Positions 7,908 to 14,968 of a stretch of 15,049 bases of DNA are shown in pieces. How positions within the stretch are numbered: the stretch's first letter is position 1; each line of letters opens with the position of its first letter. Where the stretch lies: contig JALLAP010000265.1 in NCBI GenBank assembly GCA_036939355.1, positions 1-15,049 of the forward strand, in the 5' to 3' direction. The notes below the pieces were generated by a model, which was not told where the DNA came from, made no database searches, and was given only the letters and a program-made list of their open reading frames with translations. The position numbers were made by a program, and so were the translations under genes. This stretch comes from Thalassiosira profunda (taxonomy: Eukaryota; Bacillariophyta; Thalassiosirophyceae; Thalassiosirales; Thalassiosiraceae).

Positions 7908-8433
7908 GGGGTGAGGGGTATCGTAGAGCCGCGGCGCCGCGTCTTGGGTGGAAAGGGGGAAGGGGGCGGGGGGATCTGGGAAGGTGAAAGGTGAATAAGC
8001 TTTGCTAGCCCAAAGTAGCGGGCACGCAGAGAGCAAAAAAAAAACGAATTTATGTAGGTGAAAGCTAGGTAGGTGTCAATGTCGGTTTCTTGAAAGGCTG
8101 ACCTTCTAGCGGTCCATGCCGCCCAAATGAGGTTGCAGAATCCTTTTGAATGCATCAAAGCGCTTCATTTTGATGTGCGTTATGTTTTTAACGGCCTGGT
8201 AGAAGTCGCTCTATTGCAATTACTAACTTGACTGTGTGAGAGAGCCAACGCACCGCCTTTTATGGCGACCTAGAGGCTAAACGGACATCAGAAATGGATT
8301 CTACGCCAAATTTTAGGCCGGGTAAGGTGTTGTCGGGGTTGATGTCGCCCATTGACATCGAATACTCACATCGATGTCGGCATCGCGCTCCCTTGCTTTT
8401 GCGAGATGAGTTTTTGTCCTCTGCGTGCCCACG

Positions 8434-8443
8434 AGTACGTAAG
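8434..8443 (-). promoter_or_regulatory. CTTACGTACT motif, copy 2 (reverse)
   Basis: AGTACGTAAG on the plus strand is the reverse complement of the 10-mer at 2892 and 12142. It lies 282 nt upstream of the BEACH gene ATG and is followed directly by the AT-rich palindrome TTAGCTAA. Confidence 0.35.
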
Positions 8444-8668
8444 TTAGCTAAGCTTATGAAAGGCTTGCAAAAAAAAGTCTTCGCGTGTTGCGTGCGGCCT
8501 CCTCTCACACGCACCTCAAGCACGCACCCCACGCGGCGGTGCACGGGTTGGCATTTGGCATCGCTGTGAAGAGGCGGAGGCCAGCAACTGGCGCATAAGA
8601 GGTGTCTCTAACATCCGCGGTGACGTGTGAAAAGGGCGCGAGTGTGTTCTCGAGGCCTCCTGCAGCGC

Positions 8669-8682
8669 GCTCGAGCTCGAGC
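8669..8682. repeat. 14-bp perfect palindrome GCTCGAGCTCGAGC
   Basis: The sequence equals its own reverse complement and ends 43 nt before the BEACH gene ATG. It is built of two overlapping CTCGAG sites. It could be a dimer binding site or a small hairpin in the 5' leader. Confidence 0.45.
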
Positions 8683-8725
8683 TGGCTGACGTTCCAGTTC
8701 CACCAACCACTTCTCTCAACAAACG

Positions 8726-11343
8726 ATGGCCACCCCCACCATCAAAGACGCCATCGATGCCCTCTACCCGCCCCGCCCCGGGGCCTTCCGGCGGCGCCTC
8801 CGCCGGTCGGGGTCGCTGTCCTCCCAGGGGAGTTTTCGCGAGAATGCACCGTCAAATTTTGGTGCACCCTCCCTCCCCACCACCCCAACCCTGTCGTTCG
8901 GCGCCTCCTCCCGGCGCAAGCCCAAGAGTCGCTTCTCGGAGCTGCTCTTGGAGCACGGCGAGAGGGATTTGCACCAGGATTGGGCGGCGTGCGCCTCGTC
9001 CTCGCTGTTGTCGGAGGGCAACAGCGCTGCGGGGGGTGTGAATGGCAGTTGCCAAATGAAGCAGATGGAGGGGCGGGTGCGGCTGTGCTCGCAATCCATC
9101 GTGTTTGAGCCCCGCCAGTCGTCGAGGGGGATCATCAGGATCCCGTTTCGGCATATGGCAACGGCCCCGTTCGTCGGCAGTGCGTACAGTGGTGGCAGTG
9201 GTGCCAACCCGAAAGCAACTTTTGCTGTTGCTGCCGGGGGAGACGTTTCCTTTGGCAACGGTGCACACGGAGCGGGCAGCAATTCGCCAGGTATGGCCGT
9301 CGTCTTGCGGTGCAACCGCCATATCGTCATGAAGAAAGACAACGCCATCGGTCCCTACGAATACCACCAAACGCAAGTCGAGTTCCGATTCGCCTTCCTG
9401 CACTCCTCTCCGGCCGCCATGCTCGCGCTGGCCCAGCGGCTGCACGAGGCGGAGGCGGCGACCAAGAAGGCGGCGTCCGTCTCCTTTGCACCCGGCGTGG
9501 CGTTCGATGCGTCGGCCCCGCCCATTATACCGCTGCCGTCGAACGACACTGCGCGCGAGGAGATTGTGGAAAAATTGTTGAGTCCAGCGGTTGATCGGCC
9601 GTTCGACACGACAAACTTTCTGACAGTGCAGGAGCAGCCGCTCACTCCCAATTTGCGTTGCTCGATCCAAACACCACTGCTGGAGCAGAGGGGCTGCGCC
9701 ATTCTGACGGAGCACTGCTTGTACTTCCAGCCGATGGTCGGCTCGGGGTCATCGTTGCACAGCAGTGCCGGGGAACGAAATAAAGCGGGGTCCAGCGGAA
9801 AGGCACACGCATGGCAGCTAGAAGAGATGAGGGCCGTCGCTCGAAGATACGATGGCATGAAAGACCGAGGGCTCGAGATTTATCTGGCCAATCACCAGAG
9901 CTCGTTGCTGCTCACGTTCGAGTCTACAGAGGTACGAGAGCGGGTGATTGGTCTCATCTCTCAGCACGCATCGACGACAAAAACAGTGCCCCTTCCGTGC
10001 TACACGGATCGTTCGTTTGTTGAGGTAAGTAGCCCGGAGAGACGTAGTGTTTCGATCCACTCCACTACCTTCAATCACTGAATGTGTGCCTGACTCTACT
10101 ACTGCGAATCTTGCCCTCTAGTCTGCACTAGAGCTGTGGCAAGCCGGACAAATCGACAACTTCGAATACCTACTGTGCCTAAATGCTGCAGCGGGGCGAT
10201 CATTTCACGACCTGTCGCGTTACCCAGTCTTTCCGTGGGTGCTGTCCAGCTATGGGGAGCGGGACGATGATGACGACGATCTACCGGAGAAGTTGGATCT
10301 CGCGAATCCCGGCGTTTTCCGTGATCTCTCCAAGCCCATTGGCTATTTGACGGACGAGCGGTTTGAGTATTTCCAGAAGAGATACGACGGCATGGTGCAA
10401 CAACAGAAGAGCAACGCGTCGCAACATCATCTGGATGCTCCATTCATGTATGGAACGCGTGAGTACAGTCTTCGTTTTTGCGCCTCTGTGAACTACTAAT
10501 TGTGGTGAGCTCAACAGTCCACTCGTCGCTCTCTCAGATTATTCTGCCCCGGGATACGTTCTCTTTTACCTATTGCGGGTGATGCCGGAGCACATGCTTT
10601 GTCTCCAAAACGGGAAATTCGACGTCCCCGATCGGCGTGAGTCAATCTCTTTCAATATCTCTCTCACTTCACACAGCACACCCTTCATCTTTGTTGGATC
10701 AGTGTTTCACTCCATTGATGCAACGTACAAGTCGGTTCTGCAGAACCCTGCTGACGTAAAGGAGTTGATACCCGAAATGTTCGACCCTGATTGCTTCGAC
10801 TTCCTCATCAACTCGATGGGGCTGCAGCTGGGGAACCTGCAAACCGGACATCGAGTGAACGATGTCATTTTGCCAGTGTGGGCAAAGTCGGCAAAGCACT
10901 TCCTGCGCCAAAATCGCGCTGCGTTGGAGTCGGATTACTGCACAAAGAATCTGCCGCGATGGATTGATCTCATCTTTGGCGTGAGTTCGCGTGGCGCGGG
11001 AGCAAAAGATGCTCGAAATCTGTTCCACCCGGTGTCGTATTTTGGCCCAACAGACATTGAAGCGTTCGACAATCCGGATGATAAGGCGCGGGCAGAGCTG
11101 CAGGCGACAGAGTTCGGTATTGTGCCAGACCAATTGTTCGCCAAAGCGCATCCGGGCAAGAACGAAAGCATCGGATGGTCTGATTCGGGTGCTTTGCTCA
11201 CACGGGACAGACTGCGAGAATCGTACGGAATGAGGCATAGTGAGAGGTTTCGAGCTCCAGTGTTGAATGAGCAGTTGTCTGGATTTGACGAGGCCCCGCA
11301 TCGCAGTGGGGAAGAATTGAGTGGAACAAACCCTTTTGACTAA
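8726..11343 (+). CDS. FAN/NSMAF-like GRAM-BEACH protein lacking WD40 repeats (4 exons, 791 aa)
   Basis: Exons are 8726-10024, 10122-10458, 10538-10636 and 10703-11343. Introns are 97, 79 and 66 nt and each junction restores the BEACH consensus, for example GTHYSAPGYVLFYLLR and DVPDRLFHSID. The N-terminus is Ser/Pro-rich. RFSELLLEHGERD (69-81) and EGRVRLCSQSIVFEP (115-129) match the FAN N-terminal PH-like region. LTEHCLYFQP (about 329-338) begins the GRAM/PH-BEACH part. The BEACH domain runs from about 445 to 715, with NFEYLLCLNAAAGRS, YPVFPW, RDLSKPIG, NPADVKELIPE and WIDLIFG. In animals FAN links TNF-receptor signalling to neutral sphingomyelinase; BEACH proteins in general act in membrane traffic. 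The usual C-terminal WD40 propeller is absent: about 75 polar residues follow, ending NPFD. The next gene is convergent, 57 nt away. Confidence 0.92.
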
Positions 11344-11400
11344 AACAAACCTCAGCCCCTATCTCTGGCCATCAGCACCAACAACACCTGAGCGTTGTGG

Positions 11401-11949
11401 CTACCACGTCGGTATCTTCTTTGCATCTTCAGGAGGATTCAGGGAACCCACGGGCGATATCAATTGAGAATCCATTCGGCCCCTGTCAGCTCCACCGACA
11501 TCCACACCTTCGCCTTGGCCGAACATAAAGCACTGTTCCCACATACTGCCTTTGTCTGCACACGCAGCCAGCCGATCGTCCTGCAAATCTTGCAAATCTC
11601 TCAGCTCTTTTACTGCACCCGACAAAACAGGTTGTCGGGGCAGCAGCTTGAATGCAACGGTATCTGAGAGGCTGTAACTCGTATTTGCGGTAACTTTGGA
11701 TGCTGCCGGATTCGGCATATCGTTGAACGGTGCCGCCGATGCCTCCCTCGGGTACCAACAAGCGAGCATGAATGCAGCTGCAGCCAAAGGCAAATTTGTG
11801 ACGATATCTGTATGAGCGCCGCCCTCTTGCAATTGGTACGATGATACGGTTGCTACCCCATTGCAAATGTTTCTCCCGCCACCGGAGAATGCATCCGACA
11901 CCGAGCAGAGGAAGAGGAGCTGCGTGCACCGCAACCAAGATAACCTCAT
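11401..11949 (-). CDS. Predicted thylakoid-lumen protein of unknown function (182 aa, single exon)
   Basis: The ATG at 11949 is the only Met that puts a hydrophobic signal at the N-terminus. Residues 1-20 form a signal peptide ending SVSDA, with Phe at +1 (F21), the cleavage pattern of plastid proteins in stramenopiles. A transit region (about 21-52) follows, then a second hydrophobic segment, LPLAAAAFMLAC (53-64), ending in EASA|AP, a lumenal processing-type site. No twin arginine precedes it, so Sec-type passage is implied. The mature part is about 110 residues. It has a Leu/Asp-rich helix (112-128), Cys130 and Cys140 (spacing CX9C, able to pair in the oxidising lumen), and a C-terminus ending KKIPTW. 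I recognise no family. The second hydrophobic segment could instead be a membrane anchor. Confidence 0.75.
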   Translation of the reverse strand: MRLSWLRCTQLLFLCSVSDAFSGGGRNICNGVATVSSYQLQEGGAHTDIVTNLPLAAAAFMLACWYPREASAAPFNDMPNPAASKVTANTSYSLSDTVAFKLLPRQPVLSGAVKELRDLQDLQDDRLAACADKGSMWEQCFMFGQGEGVDVGGADRGRMDSQLISPVGSLNPPEDAKKIPTW

Positions 11950-11966
11950 CTTCCCCCGTCCAGCAA

Positions 11967-11972
11967 CACGTG
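11967..11972. promoter_or_regulatory. G-box CACGTG in the leader of the lumen-protein gene
   Basis: CACGTG lies 17 nt upstream of the lumen-protein ATG on the minus strand. G-boxes are bound by bHLH and bZIP factors. This is a single 6-mer, so it is weak evidence on its own. Confidence 0.3.
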
Positions 11973-12103
11973 CTCTTCCCGCGCTGGCAGCACGAGCGCG
12001 GGAGCGCTTCCACAGCTTTCTCCCAACACAAATCACTCGATGTCTAGTTCCGCGACGATTGAGATGGTGGCGTAGCAATGCGGGCGGGGGGGGGGTGCAT
12101 CGA

Positions 12104-12118
12104 TGAGTCACCGAGTCA
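12104..12118. promoter_or_regulatory. Tandem GAGTCA sites, one a full AP-1/Gcn4-type TGAGTCA
   Basis: TGAGTCA at 12104-12110 is followed by a second GAGTCA (12113-12118), making the 8-mer GAGTCACC twice in a row with no gap. The first is a perfect AP-1/Gcn4-type bZIP half-site pair. It lies 154 nt upstream of the lumen-protein ATG, next to a run of ten G (12086-12095). Confidence 0.4.
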
Positions 12119-12141
12119 CCTCGCTCCTCGCTCGATTCTAG

Positions 12142-12151
12142 CTTACGTACT
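12142..12151 (+). promoter_or_regulatory. CTTACGTACT motif, copy 3
   Basis: This is an identical 10-mer to 2892-2901, and the preceding G is also shared, making 11 bases. It sits 192 nt upstream of the lumen-protein ATG, in the 249-nt interval between that gene and the stop of the GT8 gene. The flank contains GTACGGAGTACGGA, a short tandem duplication. Confidence 0.35.
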
Positions 12152-12198
12152 GATGTACGGAGTACGGAGGAGTGAAGTGCTCGGGTGCTTCTCTTCCT

Positions 12199-13751
12199 TC
12201 ATTGCAGCGACCCACCTGTGCTCGGAATCTCCACCCGAATGTAGCCCTTCTTGCCGTGCTCCTTGCAATAGCCCCGAAAATGGCTGACCTGATACCCGCC
12301 TCCGCGCTCTTTCTTTGCCTCATCTGCATTCGTCAGCGGAATGCTCTTTCTGCCCCAAATGTTCGTCTCCAGATCCTCTCTCACGCGATACCACTCGCCG
12401 TGAAACTTTCGACACAGCCGTTCCTGTATTCTATCGCCGTCTTGCGGCAAGCACTCCCACGGCTTTTGACAAAGTGTGAAATGCGTCGTAACAACATCTT
12501 CCAACGGTCGGGAACGGCAATCTTCGCATTGATCGTTTTTGTCGGGTCGTCTGTATCCGTCTCTGCAGTGGCCGCTCACGATATCGTTTCGGGTTGGTTT
12601 GTCGCGCGGATTGTCTGCCATGTTGTTGTACACGCAGTGATTCAACTCGACTCCGGTTCCGGGATGCAAATGATCGTAGAAGTAAGGAATGATTCCTTGA
12701 AATGTCATTGACTGGACACGGTAGAGTGTGTTGAGCATGAATTGCCAGAGCAGTGACGTTTGGCCGCTATTATACACACGAAGCATAATCCACTCACCCC
12801 GTAAAATGGACCAAATCCTTCGCCACCCCATCCTGAGCCCTGTCGGAAATCGCCTTTCCGGATGATCGACACAAATTCATCGTACACCTCTTGCGACGGC
12901 CGGAGTACCAAGAACCCACCCTGCGCTCCAGCGTGTTTCATGTTGGCATGATTCATGTTGTAGTCTCTCGTAAAGAATGCATTGATTGGGCTATTCGCAA
13001 CCAGCGGATCACCAAAGGCCACGTCGATGCCTCCGCTGCTCCCATCCTTCGGCGCGCCGTTGATCATTGCATCGTACAATCGATCCATGGGCTTGAGCAC
13101 CAGCGTGTCTAAATCAAGATGTACAACGGCGGGGTGTTGCGTCAGCGTGTACGCGTGCAGCTTCACAAACTCCTTTTCGCCGCAGCAGCCGTTCGAGGGC
13201 ACCTTCTCCCGGAGAAACTGCCCCTCGATTTGGTCCAGCGGCACCGGAACATCTCTCAATAGGATTTCGTACCCCAGCGGTTCCAGGGCCGGGCGAGCGC
13301 ACGACTCCGCCTCCGGATGGACGAGGGCGTACATCTGGTAGTCGTACAGGCTTTGGCTTTGAGCGTGGTTGTGTATCGAGTTCAGATGGATGGAGTGCTT
13401 CAACACAGCTGCACCGTCGGAGATGCCTGCACCAAAATCCCCCCTCGATCCCTCCTTTGGACAGCCAGACACAGTCACCGCATATCCTATCGTCGCGATG
13501 GGTTGCAACCCGTTGACTTGTGCAGTATTTCTTCTGATGCTGCTACCTCGGATGCCGCTGTTGGCATCGGTGCCGCTGCCACTCCCACCACCTGCCGTTG
13601 CAATTGAGGACGACAGGAAGTAACAATAGCCAAACACGATGACTGAGACAGTGAACGCGACGAATCCCTGTATCAGGCGCGTGATGCAGCCGTGGTGGTC
13701 GTGGTGGCGGGCCGCGGCCGCCGCCCCTCGGCGCGAGTTGAGGTTCACCAT
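12199..13751 (-). CDS. GT8 (glycogenin-like) Golgi glycosyltransferase (2 exons, 488 aa)
   Basis: On the minus strand, exon 1 is 13751-12798 and exon 2 is 12711-12199. The 86-nt intron has a GTGAGT donor and CAG acceptor, phase 0. Joining gives GFGPFYG then SMTFQGIIPYFYD, a continuous family motif. The ATG at 13751 is the first true ATG. A membrane segment at about 25-45, preceded by basic residues, makes this a type II protein. The GT8/GT-A core shows FVKLHAYTL (196-204) and HLDLDTLVLKPMD (211-223), with Asp213-Leu-Asp215 as the metal and sugar-nucleotide DxD motif, then AGAQGGFLVLRPS (275-286). Near the C-terminus are HPGTGVELN and NNMADNPRD and a Cys-rich region. Substrate and acceptor are unknown. 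It is divergent from bL35m. Confidence 0.85.
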
Positions 13752-13755
13752 TGTT

Positions 13756-13773
13756 GCAAGAGGCTGCAAGAGG
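13756..13773. repeat. GCAAGAGG direct repeat in the GT8 leader
   Basis: GCAAGAGG occurs at 13756-13763 and 13766-13773, ten bases apart, just upstream of the GT8 ATG (13751, minus). It lies next to the TGTCCG cluster. Confidence 0.4.
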
Positions 13774-13793
13774 TCGCACCGAGTTAGTGCTGT

Positions 13794-13829
13794 TGTCCGA
13801 AGGTGTCCGTTTTGTCCGCAAGTTGTCCG
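13794..13829 (+). promoter_or_regulatory. Four phased TGTCCG hexamers in the GT8/bL35m promoter
   Basis: TGTCCG starts at 13794, 13804, 13813 and 13824, giving spacings of 10, 9 and 11 bp. The cluster lies 43 nt upstream of the GT8 ATG and 118 nt upstream of the bL35m ATG, inside a 196-nt divergent interval. The first two spacings equal those of the cluster at 228-252. Its density and phase make it the strongest regulatory candidate in the window. Confidence 0.5.
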
Positions 13830-13947
13830 TCAGCAACCAGCAACTTCCCACTTCCCCGCCCCGGTCGGCGAGCCCTGTGCCTGTGCCGCGCCCACCTCCT
13901 CACGCCGCCGCTCCTCAGTTCCAATCTTCATCAGCCAAGCGTCGGAC

Positions 13948-14457
13948 ATGCTGTTCAGCGGCGCGCTGCGGAGGGCCGTCCCATCGTCGCTGCGGTCGCT
14001 CTCCTCACCCCCCTACTCGCTCGGCCGTATCTGCAATAATTTCGGGAGACCGTTCGGCATCAGGATGGAATCTCCCCTTGCGTTGATGGGAGGTGGGCTG
14101 CGCGAGAAGAGCTGCCTGAAGACAAATAAGAGCGCGGCGAAGAGATTCATTGTGAGAGGAAAGGGCAGGATCAAAAGGTGAGGTGCATCATCAGTTAGGT
14201 GTTGGTGCAGGTGTTCCGCTATCACGGAAATCTACCTCCACCCACCTATGCAGATTCTACTCTTATTTCATACATCGTCTCTAATCCAACTTCTTCGACG
14301 CCCCAAATACATTGCAATGAATATCAGGGGGAAAGAGGGCAAACAGCACAACACCGGGCACAAAGGGCGGAAGCGCGTGAATCGGTTGGCGCAAGCGGCG
14401 CCCATCACCGAACAAAAAATCGAGGAGCGAATGAGGAGAATCATCCGCGTGCCGTAG
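13948..14457 (+). CDS. MRPL35: Mitochondrial large-subunit ribosomal protein bL35m (2 exons, 119 aa)
   Basis: Exons are 13948-14177 and 14328-14457, with a 150-nt intron (GTGAGG donor, CAG acceptor) splitting an Arg codon. Residues 1-50 are Ser/Arg/Leu-rich, as expected for a mitochondrial presequence. LKTNKSAAKRFIVRGKGRIKR (57-77) is the bL35 signature, equal in pattern to the bacterial KTKSAAKKRF-x-V-x-G-G-K-x-KR motif. After the intron, HNTGHKGRKRVNRL continues the basic bL35 fold, and the C-terminal helix ends MRRIIRVP, again bL35-like. A plastid copy would need a signal peptide with a Phe cleavage site, which is not seen here, so mitochondrial location is favoured. It is divergent from the GT8 gene. 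The protein is part of the large subunit of the mitochondrial ribosome. Confidence 0.9.
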
Positions 14458-14684
14458 TGCAGCAATACGGGGTATTGCTGAGGCTTCTGGCACAAGGTGT
14501 GGGTCGCCTGAGAAACACAGAAATGTGTGGAATGATCGCACTGCAAAATGGGCGTCGGCGACAACGACAAACCAATTATCTTTCACACTGCGGCTGGATC
14601 TACCAATTCCACCGTTTAACTCTGAATGCACACCACAAACACCAACACATCATATGAATGTATCGCAACACCTTGATAGACGTC

Positions 14685-14816
14685 TTAGGCCGTCGTTTCC
14701 TTCTGAGGAAAGCACTCCTTCGTCTCCCATTGGATCCCCTCCGAGGTTGTCATCGTCGACTCCTTGCGAGGAATGTTCTCATTTAGGATGGCCTTGCATG
14801 ATTCGTCGAGTGACAT
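14685..14816 (-). CDS. Possible small ORF or 3'-terminal exon (43 codons)
   Basis: An ATG at 14816 opens a 43-residue hydrophilic frame (MSLDESCKAILNENIPRKES ...) ending in TAA at 14685. Just before the ATG the minus strand reads TTTCAACAG, a good acceptor-like sequence, so this could be the last exon of a spliced gene from the right. No domain is recognised. It could equally be chance. Confidence 0.2.
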   Translation of the reverse strand: MSLDESCKAILNENIPRKESTMTTSEGIQWETKECFPQKETTA

Positions 14817-14952
14817 TGCTGTTGAAAGGCAGCGGAGCGTACAATAGCGAGGTCGAGGTGCAGCAACGAATGAAATGACGGTGCACCTGAATAAGGCAAA
14901 AAATGGCGCCTCCAAAAACCCTGTTTATTTTGCTTGTATCCCGCATTTATTT

Positions 14953-14968
14953 TTTCCCCCCGGGGAAA
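14953..14968. repeat. Small inverted repeat TTTCCCC-CC-GGGGAAA
   Basis: Seven-base arms (14953-14959 and 14962-14968) are separated by two C. A second CCCCCCGG follows at once. It is intergenic with no assigned role. Confidence 0.5.

Larger units (their letters stand above)
7908..8725. promoter_or_regulatory. 818-nt divergent intergenic region between the unknown nuclear gene and the BEACH gene
   Basis: This is the longest interval between two supported genes here. It holds TTGCAA at 8214-8219 and 8465-8470, the reverse of CTTACGTACT at 8434-8443, a TGACGT bZIP-type core at 8621-8626 and a 14-bp palindrome at 8669-8682. A 91-codon plus-strand frame with ATG at 8294 has no domain or intron support and was not called. 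Confidence 0.45.

Noticed and set aside
7908..8036. A 43-codon upstream extension of the unknown nuclear protein
   Set aside because: The extension begins with TTG and has no ATG; its Pro-rich composition looks like leader sequence.
8294..8569. Plus-strand 91-codon frame with an ATG in the large divergent promoter
   Set aside because: No domain, poor composition, and it lies in a region rich in promoter-like motifs.
12086..12095. Run of ten G as a possible quadruplex
   Set aside because: It is a single homopolymer with no further G-tracts close enough on the same strand; it may also be a sequencing-prone tract.
12767..12797. A 31-nt intron in the GT8 gene ending at TATAATAG
   Set aside because: It is too short for splicing and leaves the wrong frame. 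The 86-nt intron 12712-12797 restores the family motif FYG-SMTFQG in phase.
13752..13769. Start of the GT8 protein six codons further upstream
   Set aside because: That position is TTG, not ATG, so the first real ATG at 13751 is used.
14525..14878. Plus-strand frame downstream of bL35m
   Set aside because: It begins with GTG, is Ser/Pro-rich without a domain, and is probably 3' UTR or intergenic.
14953..14968. Inverted repeat followed by C-run as a bacterial-type terminator
   Set aside because: The context is a eukaryotic nuclear genome and the loop is only two bases, so it is reported only as a repeat.
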